Translations under genes and position numbers: made by a program
In this document: piece by piece, positions 30,970 through 37,526 of the stretch
Layout of the letters: every line of letters begins with the position of its first letter
How positions within the stretch are numbered: position 1 is the stretch's first letter
Source: a virus
Direction: 5' to 3' (one strand)
Length of the DNA: 37,862 bases
Virus record (IMG/VR): IMGVR_UViG_3300017773_000037
Coordinates: 1-37,862 of that record
Notes under the pieces: generated by a model
Told to the model about the DNA's origin: nothing
Database searches by the model: none
What the model saw: the letters and a program-made list of their open reading frames with translations, nothing else

Positions 30970-32307
30970 TCAGTACAGTCTAATGCCTGTACCTCGGCCA
31001 GCACGTGCGTAGAGAGGATTAAACTCGCGCCACACCAGGTATCCCAGGCCGTCATTCATGTGGTCATATCCGGAGTCTTTATCCGGATCGCCTTTTTCCG
31101 TGTAGGACTGAAGCTCTAGGCATTCAATCGTGCGCTTGCAGTTGGCTGCAATCTGCAGCCTTATTTCTCCTTTCCCATTCTCCAACAAAGCCTGAAGAGC
31201 AGCCACCCGATCACGGATGGGAGGATTTGACCTAGGCGATTGATTGGTGAATCCGTATCCCTCCAGGATCTGTATGTCAGTCTGGCTGGCATTCGTGCTG
31301 CGGTTACCGCCTGATGCATCTGGGTAGGCATAAATGCGACGGTCGGGAAAACGTCTTCGTATTTCTTGAGCCAATGCATCCGTGTCATGCGCACCTGCCA
31401 CCTCGTCGATGACTAACAATTGATTGCCAAGGCGCACAGCGATAATGGCAGACATGTTTTGGATGTTGAAATCAACCCCCACGCGTAGAGGCTCGTCTTC
31501 AACATTGGGGATTTCTGCAATAACGTGTTTCGCTCGGTCGAAGCGATCGTAGACCTGCCCTGTGGCAAGATTGACAAATTGCCCATCAAGGTAGGCCTTG
31601 ATCAATCTTTCCGGGTAATTAGCCAAAAGAGAATCAATGAAGCCATCCGGCAAGTAAGGGTTGTCAGCAGTGCGAGCACGGATTAAACGTTTATCCGGTG
31701 CCGGGTTGCGCTCAAACGTTTCCCACGCCCAGCCAAAACCTTCTGGTGTGGTCGCTATGTAGAACTGCTGCATGTTACCTGATCTCAATCGAGCCAATGC
31801 CATGCGGGACGCCTGCTCTGCCGTGCGCTTATTGGTGGTGTCACACTCGTCAAATCCTACGGCACAAAGGTTCTGTCCTCGAATTCGGTTCCATGTCTCC
31901 ATAGTTCTGAGCAGGATAGTGTGATCACCTTCTTTGAATCTGAGCACATATTCTGGCAAAGGTGACACTCTGAAGGTATAGGGCAGACCGATCGCTTCGA
32001 GCATGTCGTCCATAGATCGGACTAAGATGTCCCGTAGCATTGGGGCAACCGGCTCGAATAGAGCCGACACAAAACCAACATTTGAAGCCGCAATATTGAT
32101 AGCCTTGGCACAGAGACCATATGTCTTGCCAGCACCAAATCCTGAGACAAGGCCCAGAATCCTGTGTTCTTGGTCTTCACAGAATGCAGCTTGATGTGGC
32201 AGGAGTGTGGAATTGAGGCGATCCAGCACTTCGCTAGCCGACATACCACCGCATTCCGAATTAGCCAGAATTAAGCCTTTGGGGGCTGCGTCTAAAATGC
32301 TCGGCAT
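30970..32307 (-). CDS. terL: Terminase large subunit
   Basis: 445-aa DNA-packaging motor if started at ATG 32307 (no Shine-Dalgarno); ATG 32244 would give 424 aa and longer in-frame readings run into the divergent sigma gene. Numbered from 32307: Walker A SGFGAGKT (55-62), Walker B LCAVGFDECD (147-156), coupling motif IATTPEG, then the RNase H-fold nuclease with VGVDFN (D279), YPDASGG (D330) and YDHMNDGLGY (D415/D419). ATPase and nuclease motifs are complete. It heads the - strand virion operon. Confidence 0.94.
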   Translation of the reverse strand: MPSILDAAPKGLILANSECGGMSASEVLDRLNSTLLPHQAAFCEDQEHRILGLVSGFGAGKTYGLCAKAINIAASNVGFVSALFEPVAPMLRDILVRSMDDMLEAIGLPYTFRVSPLPEYVLRFKEGDHTILLRTMETWNRIRGQNLCAVGFDECDTTNKRTAEQASRMALARLRSGNMQQFYIATTPEGFGWAWETFERNPAPDKRLIRARTADNPYLPDGFIDSLLANYPERLIKAYLDGQFVNLATGQVYDRFDRAKHVIAEIPNVEDEPLRVGVDFNIQNMSAIIAVRLGNQLLVIDEVAGAHDTDALAQEIRRRFPDRRIYAYPDASGGNRSTNASQTDIQILEGYGFTNQSPRSNPPIRDRVAALQALLENGKGEIRLQIAANCKRTIECLELQSYTEKGDPDKDSGYDHMNDGLGYLVWREFNPLYARAGRGTGIRLY

Positions 32308-32358
32308 TTGACAGAATATCCCATCCCAGGTTAGCTTGTGCGTCAAGGCTAATGACCA

Positions 32359-32928
32359 TTGACCGAAATCAGCAATTTTGTAAAGACTGCGGCGAGATAT
32401 CCACTGCTGACCCAGACACAAGAAATTGAGCTAGGGCGACGGATCCAAGCCTGGTTGCAGCATCCGGACCCACCCCCCGCAATAATCCGATCAGGCCGCA
32501 GGGCTCGAGATCAGTTTGTGTGCAGCAATTTGCGCCTCGTCATATCAGTTGCCAAGAGATACTCGTCAAGGCTGAAGAGCACTAGCCTCACTTTTCAAGA
32601 TCTGCTCCAAGAAGGAACTTTGGGTTTGCAACGCGCAGCTGAAAAATACGATCCTGAATGCGGATACAAGATGTCAACTTATGCGTACTGGTGGATCAGG
32701 CAAGCAATATCCCGCAGCCTTGACATGAAGTCGTTGATGATACACATTCCCTGCGAAGCAAAACGCAAACTTCGGGCCTATGCGAAAGCATCTCAGGAAG
32801 GCGGCAGTCAAGCAGCAATACTCGAAAGAGCCGATCTTAAGCAACGCGATCTAGAGACCATCCAACAAGCAGCCATGTGCCGGAATGTTGGCGCATTAGA
32901 CGATTTGGACATGCACGCTCAATGCTGA
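32359..32928 (+). CDS. Truncated sigma-70 family factor lacking region 4
   Basis: 189-aa protein starting at TTG 32359; no ATG/GTG is available in frame. Region 1.2: ARYPLLTQTQEIELGRRIQ (12-30). Region 2: NLRLVISVAKRYSS (57-70), FQDLLQEGTLGLQRAAEKYD (79-98), MSTYAYWWIRQAISRSL (105-121). Region 3.0 start: SLMIHIPCEAKRKLRAY (125-141). The protein stops soon after NVGALDDLD, so the region 3.2 finger and region 4 (-35 reader, beta-flap binder) are missing; no region 4 sequence follows in any frame before the next promoter at 32933. Clearly different from the sigma at 1513. It could act like T4 gp55 (a sigma2-only late factor) or as a regulator of core polymerase. Confidence 0.88.
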   Translation: MTEISNFVKTAARYPLLTQTQEIELGRRIQAWLQHPDPPPAIIRSGRRARDQFVCSNLRLVISVAKRYSSRLKSTSLTFQDLLQEGTLGLQRAAEKYDPECGYKMSTYAYWWIRQAISRSLDMKSLMIHIPCEAKRKLRAYAKASQEGGSQAAILERADLKQRDLETIQQAAMCRNVGALDDLDMHAQC

Positions 32929-32932
32929 CATA

Positions 32933-32962
32933 TTGACGTTTTGTGAAATTGCATGTTATGAT
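32933..32962 (+). promoter_or_regulatory. Sigma70-type promoter, 18-bp spacer (unit 1)
   Basis: -35 TTGACG (32933-32938), 18-bp spacer, -10 TATGAT (32957-32962). Located directly after the truncated sigma stop and 38 bp before ATG 33001. The same layout occurs at 33623 and 33931. Confidence 0.8.
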
Positions 32963-32971
32963 ATGAATATA

Positions 32972-32988
32972 GAGGGCAACGAGCCCTC
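32972..32988 (+). promoter_or_regulatory. 5' leader hairpin, pentaloop AACGA (unit 1)
   Basis: GAGGGC (32972-32977), loop AACGA, GCCCTC (32983-32988). It starts 9 nt after the -10 box, so near the predicted mRNA 5' end, and ends 12 nt before ATG 33001. No Shine-Dalgarno lies between hairpin and start. Stem bases differ from units 2 and 3 while pairing is kept. Confidence 0.7.
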
Positions 32989-33000
32989 CTTCTTCACACC

Positions 33001-33471
33001 ATGCCCCGCACTTATACAGAGCAAGCACTCCACATCGTAGATAGCCTTCGGAAGATTGCAAAGCGTGACCACACCGTTTGCCGCAGCCGTGGATTCTCAT
33101 TCCATGAAAACGGACATATCTACTTGGACGAAGACCGGATCGGGCATGCTGCAGCAGTGCAAAGCTTGGCTGCAGTAATGGAGAAAGAAGAACTGGCGAT
33201 AGAAGAAGCCAAAAAACCCACTACAACCGCCAAAAAGAGCAAAACCAAAGGGCCAATGACTTGGGACAGCCTGAATGAAAATACCAAAGCGTATTTTTTC
33301 CAGTTAGCCGCTATCATCGGCGATGATGTAGACGTCATAGTAAAAATCGGTCTCAAAAATGCGCCTAGACTGAGCAATCTTAAGAGAGTGGGCTTAATTG
33401 CCAAGACGAAAAACAGTTACCACCAAGGACTAGAGATTACAGAAGCAGGCCGGGTGCTTCGCGATGCCTGA
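33001..33471 (+). CDS. Putative winged-helix DNA-binding protein
   Basis: 156-aa protein. The N-terminal part (1-68) is mixed alpha/beta and unrecognised. A basic linker (KKPTTTAKKSKTKGP, 71-85) leads to a C-terminal segment (86-156) with helices TWDSLNENTKAYFFQLAAII, and then SNLKRVGLIAKTKNSYHQGL-EITEAGRVL. This has the 'recognition helix, GLI, wing, T-x-A-G-R' pattern of winged-helix domains. With its strong upstream promoter and position next to a sigma gene it is a candidate early transcription regulator. It overlaps the next gene by 8 nt. Confidence 0.65.
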   Translation: MPRTYTEQALHIVDSLRKIAKRDHTVCRSRGFSFHENGHIYLDEDRIGHAAAVQSLAAVMEKEELAIEEAKKPTTTAKKSKTKGPMTWDSLNENTKAYFFQLAAIIGDDVDVIVKIGLKNAPRLSNLKRVGLIAKTKNSYHQGLEITEAGRVLRDA

Positions 33472-33607
33472 CGTTCGCTGGTCCACTTCGCCACAAATCA
33501 ACGTGGAGGCCGCCAGGCAGGCGGCCAAAAAATCCAAGGATGGCCGCGGCCTAACGGCTCTTGAGCGTGCCTTTTATGAATCCTACAACAAGAAGCCCAG
33601 GAAATGA
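33464..33607 (+). CDS. 47-aa small protein of unknown function
   Basis: ATG 33464 to TGA 33605-33607, overlapping the preceding stop by 8 nt. The product is MPDVRWSTSPQINVEAARQA followed by a basic stretch (AKKSKDGRGLTALERAFYES and YNKKPRK). No membrane segment; probably helical. It shares the transcript of the winged-helix gene. Confidence 0.6.
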   Translation: MPDVRWSTSPQINVEAARQAAKKSKDGRGLTALERAFYESYNKKPRK

Positions 33608-33622
33608 CCTGAGTGTTAAGCA

Positions 33623-33652
33623 TTGACGAAATGCGCTATTCCGTGATATAGT
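33623..33652 (+). promoter_or_regulatory. Sigma70-type promoter, 18-bp spacer (unit 2)
   Basis: -35 TTGACG (33623-33628), 18-bp spacer, -10 TATAGT (33647-33652). It is 39 bp upstream of ATG 33692. The -35 is identical to that of unit 1. Confidence 0.8.
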
Positions 33653-33660
33653 AGAATCAA

Positions 33661-33677
33661 GGAGGCAAAGAGCTTCC
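33661..33677 (+). promoter_or_regulatory. 5' leader hairpin, pentaloop AAAGA (unit 2)
   Basis: GGAGGC (33661-33666), loop AAAGA, GCTTCC (33672-33677); all six pairs form, one G-U. It starts 8 nt after the -10 box and ends 14 nt before the ATG. The 5' arm with the preceding AA gives a perfect AAGGAGG, but it lies 26 nt from the ATG and is inside the stem, so it cannot act as an ordinary ribosome binding site. Confidence 0.75.
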
Positions 33678-33691
33678 ACTGAACGGATCGA

Positions 33692-33925
33692 ATGACAAGC
33701 ACCGAACTCCGCGCCAAGCTTGAAGCCAATCTTGCTGATATGGCTCAAATTTTGAAAGATTTCGATTCAATGCCCAAGGGCTCGATCGATGAAGAAGACG
33801 ACTGCGACATCCTGGGTCTGCTTACCGATCTGGAATGCCTCAGCAGAGGCAACATCGATGAACAAATGCATGACGTAATTTACGAATCATTTGCCAATAG
33901 CCCACAAGTTACACAGATTTCATGA
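33692..33925 (+). CDS. Small highly acidic early-type protein
   Basis: 77-aa protein with about 17 Asp/Glu and 5 Lys/Arg, net charge near -12. It contains an imperfect internal duplication (PKGSIDEE at 28-35 and SRGNIDEQ at 51-58). Small acidic proteins from strong early phage promoters often bind host polymerase or mimic DNA, but there is no sequence match to a known inhibitor. Single-gene unit with hairpin leader. Confidence 0.65.
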   Translation: MTSTELRAKLEANLADMAQILKDFDSMPKGSIDEEDDCDILGLLTDLECLSRGNIDEQMHDVIYESFANSPQVTQIS

Positions 33926-33930
33926 AATAA

Positions 33931-33960
33931 TTGGCAAGGAGTGATATCTCATGCTACAAT
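33931..33960 (+). promoter_or_regulatory. Sigma70-type promoter, 18-bp spacer (unit 3)
   Basis: -35 TTGGCA (33931-33936), 18-bp spacer, -10 TACAAT (33955-33960), starting 5 bp after the preceding stop. The third member of the repeated promoter-leader architecture. Confidence 0.75.
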
Positions 33961-33968
33961 AAAATCAA

Positions 33969-33985
33969 GGAGGCAGAGAGCTTCC
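33969..33985 (+). promoter_or_regulatory. 5' leader hairpin, pentaloop AGAGA (unit 3)
   Basis: GGAGGC (33969-33974), loop AGAGA, GCTTCC (33980-33985), beginning 8 nt after the -10 box and ending 14 nt before ATG 34000. The block from AATCAAGG through the stem to the ATGACA start is nearly identical to unit 2 (33656 on), so units 2 and 3 arose by duplication or recombination of the leader. Confidence 0.75.
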
Positions 33986-33999
33986 ACCGAGCAAATCAA

Positions 34000-34257
34000 A
34001 TGACAACCGCAACCCACACGCTCACAGACGGCCTCAACAATTTCATTTTTGAAGTATCCACCGACATTTGCTTGATCAAGTTTGTCAACTGCTTCGGTGC
34101 TATCACCGAGACTATGGAATTCACAGTAGAAGAAGGCCGCAAGCAATGGAAGCTTGCTCTTGCTTGTGGCAACAAGCGTGGCTACAGCCTGCCCCGTCGT
34201 CCTGAGCCTTCGCTGTTTGCTATTAAGAAGGGTGAAAAGCCCCTACACGCAGCTTGA
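34000..34257 (+). CDS. 85-aa protein of unknown function
   Basis: Starts at ATG 34000; the longer in-frame reading from TTG 33931 would begin in the -35 box and is rejected. N-terminal beta-rich part (TLTDGLNNFIFEVSTDICLI, FGAITETMEFTVEEGRKQW), then ACGNKRGYSLPRRPEP. The 'T-x-E-E-G-R-K-Q-W' helix resembles small early proteins in other cyanophages, from memory only. The protein sequence is unrelated to that of unit 2 despite the near-identical leader. Its stop abuts the convergent gene with no gap. Confidence 0.65.
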   Translation: MTTATHTLTDGLNNFIFEVSTDICLIKFVNCFGAITETMEFTVEEGRKQWKLALACGNKRGYSLPRRPEPSLFAIKKGEKPLHAA

Positions 34258-34422
34258 TCATCCAGGCCTTCGGGGCTCTAGGCCCTGCCTGGCCCTAGAT
34301 GCGTCCTCCTCGGCTTCCCAGAGCCTGCGGAGGACAGCCTCTTTTCCCTCTACTAGGTGCATGCTGCTCACCCAGGCACGCTTGGTCTTATATGTGACCC
34401 AGATGCCCTCTTCTTCTTGCAT
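34258..34422 (-). CDS. 54-aa small protein convergent to the early genes
   Basis: ATG 34422 (or ATG 34425, ATGA overlap with the preceding gene) to TGA 34260-34258, directly abutting the stop of the + strand gene at 34257. Product: MQEEEGIWVTYKTKRAWVSS, then charged helix LVEGKEAVLRRLWEAEEDAS. The end of the gene lies in a nested GC-rich inverted repeat (34262-34292) that may act as a two-way termination structure. Function unknown. Confidence 0.55.
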   Translation of the reverse strand: MQEEEGIWVTYKTKRAWVSSMHLVEGKEAVLRRLWEAEEDASRARQGLEPRRPG

Positions 34423-34712
34423 CATGCGAAGATTCCTGTGAGTTTGGCCAGTGTGTTGATGGCACTAAGTGCCACCCCGTGGTTGTCTGATTCAAAGGCT
34501 GCACGCTGAACCGCCTTAGTCGACTCGATCAGCTCAGCCAGCATCGCAGTTCTGTCTACACCCTCACAGCCTTCCACCAAGACAAGCGCGGCAGCGTGGA
34601 CCTTGCCCATGCCGCTGCTGAAAGATATGCCTTCATCCTTGGCGATCTCAGTGCCAATCTGAACGCGGCTATACCCTGCCCTGAGCTTGGAAAGAATAAT
34701 GCTTTGGTCCAT
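34422..34712 (-). CDS. Putative terminase small subunit-like / HTH protein
   Basis: 96-aa all-helical protein. The N-terminal segment ILSKLRAGYSRVQIGTEIAK resembles an HTH used by small terminases. The C-terminal AVQRAAFESDNHGVALSAIN and TLAKLTGIF resemble the oligomerisation tail common in small terminase subunits ('A-x-x-A-L-x-x-L-A-K-L-x-G'). No small terminase lies next to terL, so this is the best candidate in the window. An alternative is a transcription factor binding the adjacent GTACC-rich region. Confidence 0.5.
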   Translation of the reverse strand: MDQSIILSKLRAGYSRVQIGTEIAKDEGISFSSGMGKVHAAALVLVEGCEGVDRTAMLAELIESTKAVQRAAFESDNHGVALSAINTLAKLTGIFA

Positions 34713-34738
34713 GCCACGATTTTAGCCAATAAATAGTT

Positions 34739-34870
34739 GTACCGCCCGTACCCGGTTCTTTCTCGCGTGTGGTCTACGGTTTTTTTTTATAATTAACCTT
34801 AAAAAAAAGAGGGTGGTACATACCGGTACGCAACAGGGAACGGGGCTTTCATGCGGTGCAGCATAGGTAC
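34739..34870. other. Intergenic AT-rich tract flanked by inverted GTACC/GGTAC motifs (candidate origin or operator)
   Basis: GTACC at 34739 and 34748 on the left, GGTAC at 34815, 34825 and 34866 on the right, flanking an almost pure A/T stretch at 34780-34808. Left and right pairs are inverted relative to each other, with 4- and 5-bp gaps inside each pair. The region lies between the primase-helicase gene and the terminase-small-like gene. Iterons plus an AT-rich unwinding tract next to a replication initiator gene is the usual look of a phage origin; a transcription operator or packaging site is also possible. Confidence 0.5.
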
Positions 34871-34897
34871 AGACCCAACACCCAACCCCGGTTAGAT

Positions 34898-37018
34898 TCA
34901 TGAGTCTCGGTCTAAGATCTGCCAGTCAGTCTCAGATAACCCCCTGTCCCATACGGTACACTGACACCAGAACCTATACGAACCACGCCTCCGGCGTTCC
35001 TTCCAACCAATCTGAAGCAATGACGATTTGATGTGCTTGTCTGCTATCGCAGCAGGCACAAGCTCCCACTTCATGACTCTACTTTTTAGGGTCGATTTCC
35101 TCACAAAACCACGGCTGAATTCATTGCGGAGCAGCTTCTGCAGCGGCTCAACGAGAATCGACTCCTGACTGTATTCGAGATTGTTCTCAGCGCTTTCTTC
35201 TTCCAGAGCATCGGACAAATAGGGCAGTTCGCCACGCTGCCAGAGCAGCGCAGCTGTGCGCCAAATCGCATCGCGCTGACGAATCAGACTGTCGCGGTCG
35301 AGCTTCTTACGCATTGGAATGACCCAATATCTGCGCTCACCTGTGCTGTCGTTCAAAAAATCGTCGCGATTGCAGCTACCAACCAGGATCGATGGACGCC
35401 TAAATTTCTCAGTTACGCGGCCAAACGGCGGCCTAAAAATGTCAGTCTGCGTAGTTGCAAAATTCTTTAATTTGGCAGACTGCTTGACCGATGTGATGCC
35501 GTCAATCTCGCCGAGCTCAATGCCCCACGAGTCGTGAAGGCCGATATAAGAATCTTTGTCTCCAAGCTCTGCACAAAAGACTTTGAACCAATCGCCGAAC
35601 AGCAGATTCCAGAAGGTGGTCTTGCCCAGTCCCTGTCCACCATGCAATACACATATGTAGTCCATCTTGCAGCCAGGGTCCATAGCCCGCTGCACTGCGC
35701 CAATTAGGCAGCGTTTAAGCATCTCACCATACAGAGTGCCCTCAGCACCCAGGAATTCCCAAGCCAGCATGTCGCACTCGACGGTACCAATCGAATGATC
35801 CTCCAGGAGCCCAGTCAGGTAATCTTGAACCGGATGATACGCATGACGAGAGGCACCAGCGATCAAAGCCTCGGACAGCATCTGATCAGACAGCTTGTAG
35901 CCGCGATTTTGGATCATGCAAAGCAGTTCAACCCTGTTGACATCGCGCAGAGGTTCTCCGTCTAGCTCCACCTTGTACCCAAGCTGATTGAAAGCAAGAC
36001 GATCGCCCAGATAGTTCACAAGCAGCGCAGACAGGGCACCAGAATCAAGCTGCATCTTGCGACCCTTAGGGTCGTGCTGATCAGGCAAGAGCTCAGCTAT
36101 GCCCTCCATCTTCGTAAGAACCCGACCTGAGGCAGGAGCTGCACCAGCACGAGAGACGCTATTGCGACGGTGAGATTGGACATTAAAGGCCCAGCGATCC
36201 TCAAACCCAGCGGTAACCTGTCGCCCCTCGCGGGCGCTACGCAGTGTGGCATCAATCTCGCTACGGGTAAAGCCGGACTTGTCGGTTTTAGCGAGTGCAG
36301 TCTGTATGAGCTCATCCGCGGTGCTAATAATGCGGACATCGACAGACTGGCGGCGCAAAGCCTCATCCTCAGCCGCATAAGCATCTGCCGCTAATTTGAA
36401 CAGGTTGTCATTGCGGCCACCCTCACCACCACAACCGCCATCTACAAGCTTGCTGTGCTCACGCGTCAGCAACGACTGCAGATCGATCTCACGGACGACT
36501 TGAGTTACAGCAGCTAAATCACGGCGTCTGGGCAGGAACTCAATCCAGGCCTCCGGCAGCTGAGCCACAGACTTGGGGGTGCCATCCCAGGTGTAGTAAG
36601 CGCCGCTGGGATGCTCACCAGCTGCAATAAACTGCTGTGATCGCCAAAAGACTTCTAGGTTACCTTTTTTCCATTTACCAGCATCTATGGGTAAGCGGGC
36701 AGACTGCTCGTCGCTCACACAATAGATATGTTTTTGCCTAGTGCTGTCATTGCTACGTCCAATAACCCAGGTGGGCAATAGCGGTAGTCCATGCGCCTGG
36801 CAGAAATCAAACGCATCAGTTCCGTCCAAATCGATGCAGACATACTTGGCCTTAGCCGTATTGATGCCAACAGACCTGACCTTATCGCCCATCTTGGCAA
36901 TTTGTTGCGCTGTGTAGCCTTTCTGCTGCCAGGCTTTTTCGAGTGGAGCTTTATCTGGGCCACAAGGCACCAGGCATTCGCCTGGCATCTGCAGCAGCAT
37001 CTCGGTTTTCCAGTTCAT
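34898..37018 (-). CDS. Bifunctional primase-polymerase / VirE-type helicase
   Basis: 706-aa replication protein. The N-terminal prim-pol-like domain: KYVCIDLDGTDAF (D63, D65 metal site), RQKHIYC (H97), QFIAAGEHPSGAYYTW (H136). The central linker contains a Gly-rich stretch. The C-terminal P-loop domain: VLHGGQGLGKTTFWNLLFGD (Walker A, about 460-468), SWGIELGEIDGI (Walker B, 498-506), TTQTDIFRPPFGRVTEKFRR and VGSCNRDDFLNDSTGERRYW, diagnostic of the VirE superfamily helicase. It probably primes and unwinds phage DNA; no separate DNA polymerase is present in the window. The gene ends next to the candidate origin. Confidence 0.88.
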   Translation of the reverse strand: MNWKTEMLLQMPGECLVPCGPDKAPLEKAWQQKGYTAQQIAKMGDKVRSVGINTAKAKYVCIDLDGTDAFDFCQAHGLPLLPTWVIGRSNDSTRQKHIYCVSDEQSARLPIDAGKWKKGNLEVFWRSQQFIAAGEHPSGAYYTWDGTPKSVAQLPEAWIEFLPRRRDLAAVTQVVREIDLQSLLTREHSKLVDGGCGGEGGRNDNLFKLAADAYAAEDEALRRQSVDVRIISTADELIQTALAKTDKSGFTRSEIDATLRSAREGRQVTAGFEDRWAFNVQSHRRNSVSRAGAAPASGRVLTKMEGIAELLPDQHDPKGRKMQLDSGALSALLVNYLGDRLAFNQLGYKVELDGEPLRDVNRVELLCMIQNRGYKLSDQMLSEALIAGASRHAYHPVQDYLTGLLEDHSIGTVECDMLAWEFLGAEGTLYGEMLKRCLIGAVQRAMDPGCKMDYICVLHGGQGLGKTTFWNLLFGDWFKVFCAELGDKDSYIGLHDSWGIELGEIDGITSVKQSAKLKNFATTQTDIFRPPFGRVTEKFRRPSILVGSCNRDDFLNDSTGERRYWVIPMRKKLDRDSLIRQRDAIWRTAALLWQRGELPYLSDALEEESAENNLEYSQESILVEPLQKLLRNEFSRGFVRKSTLKSRVMKWELVPAAIADKHIKSSLLQIGWKERRRRGSYRFWCQCTVWDRGLSETDWQILDRDS

Positions 37019-37082
37019 GTTAGACTTAGTTCAGAAGCGACGATGTCGAGGTCGTCGTGGACAAAGAGAGTAGGGGATCTTG

Positions 37083-37108
37083 AGGCCTGGATAGAACCAG
37101 GCCTTTTT
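37083..37108 (+). terminator. Terminator-like hairpin on the + strand
   Basis: AGGCCTGG (37083-37090), 6-nt loop, CCAGGCCT (37097-37104), running into T5 (37104-37108). The stem is perfect over 8 bp. It points rightwards although all flanking genes point left, so it either ends a short + strand transcript antisense to the helicase start or serves as a hairpin in the helicase 5' region. Confidence 0.6.
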
Positions 37109-37111
37109 CAT

Positions 37112-37135
37112 GTCCATGTCGAGTGTAGCATGGAC
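37112..37135. repeat. Perfect 7-bp inverted repeat in front of the helicase gene
   Basis: GTCCATG (37112-37118) and CATGGAC (37129-37135) separated by 10 bp. The total 24-bp dyad, about 100 bp upstream of the helicase start, has the size of an operator site. No clear -10/-35 pair was seen around it. Confidence 0.5.
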
Positions 37136-37167
37136 AGGCGGTTCCGATGTTGTACCAGGCGGAACGC

Positions 37168-37500
37168 CTAGGTACGCAGAATGTCAAGCGCTTCATCAAC
37201 CGAAGTCACGACGCCAGAAATACCGCCCAAATCACGAATGCGATTGAGAAAGGCAAGCTGATCTGGTCGTGGTTTTTCACCAGCTAGCTTTACTTCAAGC
37301 GCCACAAAAATGCCTTTGCCAGCGCGGCATTGAATGCCAATTAAGTCTGCAGACCCAGGTGGTAAGCCTGCAGTTACGAAAGCTCCATCCGCTGTCTTGA
37401 ACGTGCCCACACTGTTCCTAAAAATCACGCAGTTTGGCACATTCTCCGAGATCGCAAGTCGGATCTCGTTCTGTAGCCTGGTCTCCTTTTGTACGGCCAA
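37168..37500 (-). CDS. VRR-NUC family nuclease (PD-(D/E)xK fold)
   Basis: 110-aa stand-alone VRR-NUC domain. E12 in RLQNEIRLAI, PGSADLIGI (D52), FVALEVKL (E69, K71), PRPDQLAFLNRIRDLGGISG (Q81). This is the full E...D...ExK...Q catalytic set. Stand-alone phage VRR-NUC proteins are structure-selective (Holliday-junction-like) nucleases and typically sit beside the primase-helicase, as here. The family's usual length is about 100-120 aa. Confidence 0.88.
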   Translation of the reverse strand: MAVQKETRLQNEIRLAISENVPNCVIFRNSVGTFKTADGAFVTAGLPPGSADLIGIQCRAGKGIFVALEVKLAGEKPRPDQLAFLNRIRDLGGISGVVTSVDEALDILRT

Positions 37501-37526
37501 TCATGGAAGGTTGATCAAATTGCATC

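Noticed and set aside
32308-32421. N-terminal extension of the terminase to 32421
   Set aside because: Overlaps the divergent sigma gene and its translation does not resemble a terminase start.
33931-33999. N-terminal extension of the unit 3 protein from TTG 33931
   Set aside because: It would start in the -35 box and run through the leader hairpin; ATG 34000 matches the unit 2 layout.
34262-34292. Nested GC-rich inverted repeat as a stand-alone terminator
   Set aside because: No T run follows on either strand and it lies within the end of the 54-aa gene; kept only as a remark there.
34154-34441. 95-aa + strand frame
   Set aside because: Overlaps the 85-aa gene and the 54-aa convergent gene in other frames; Ser/Leu-rich with no recognisable feature.
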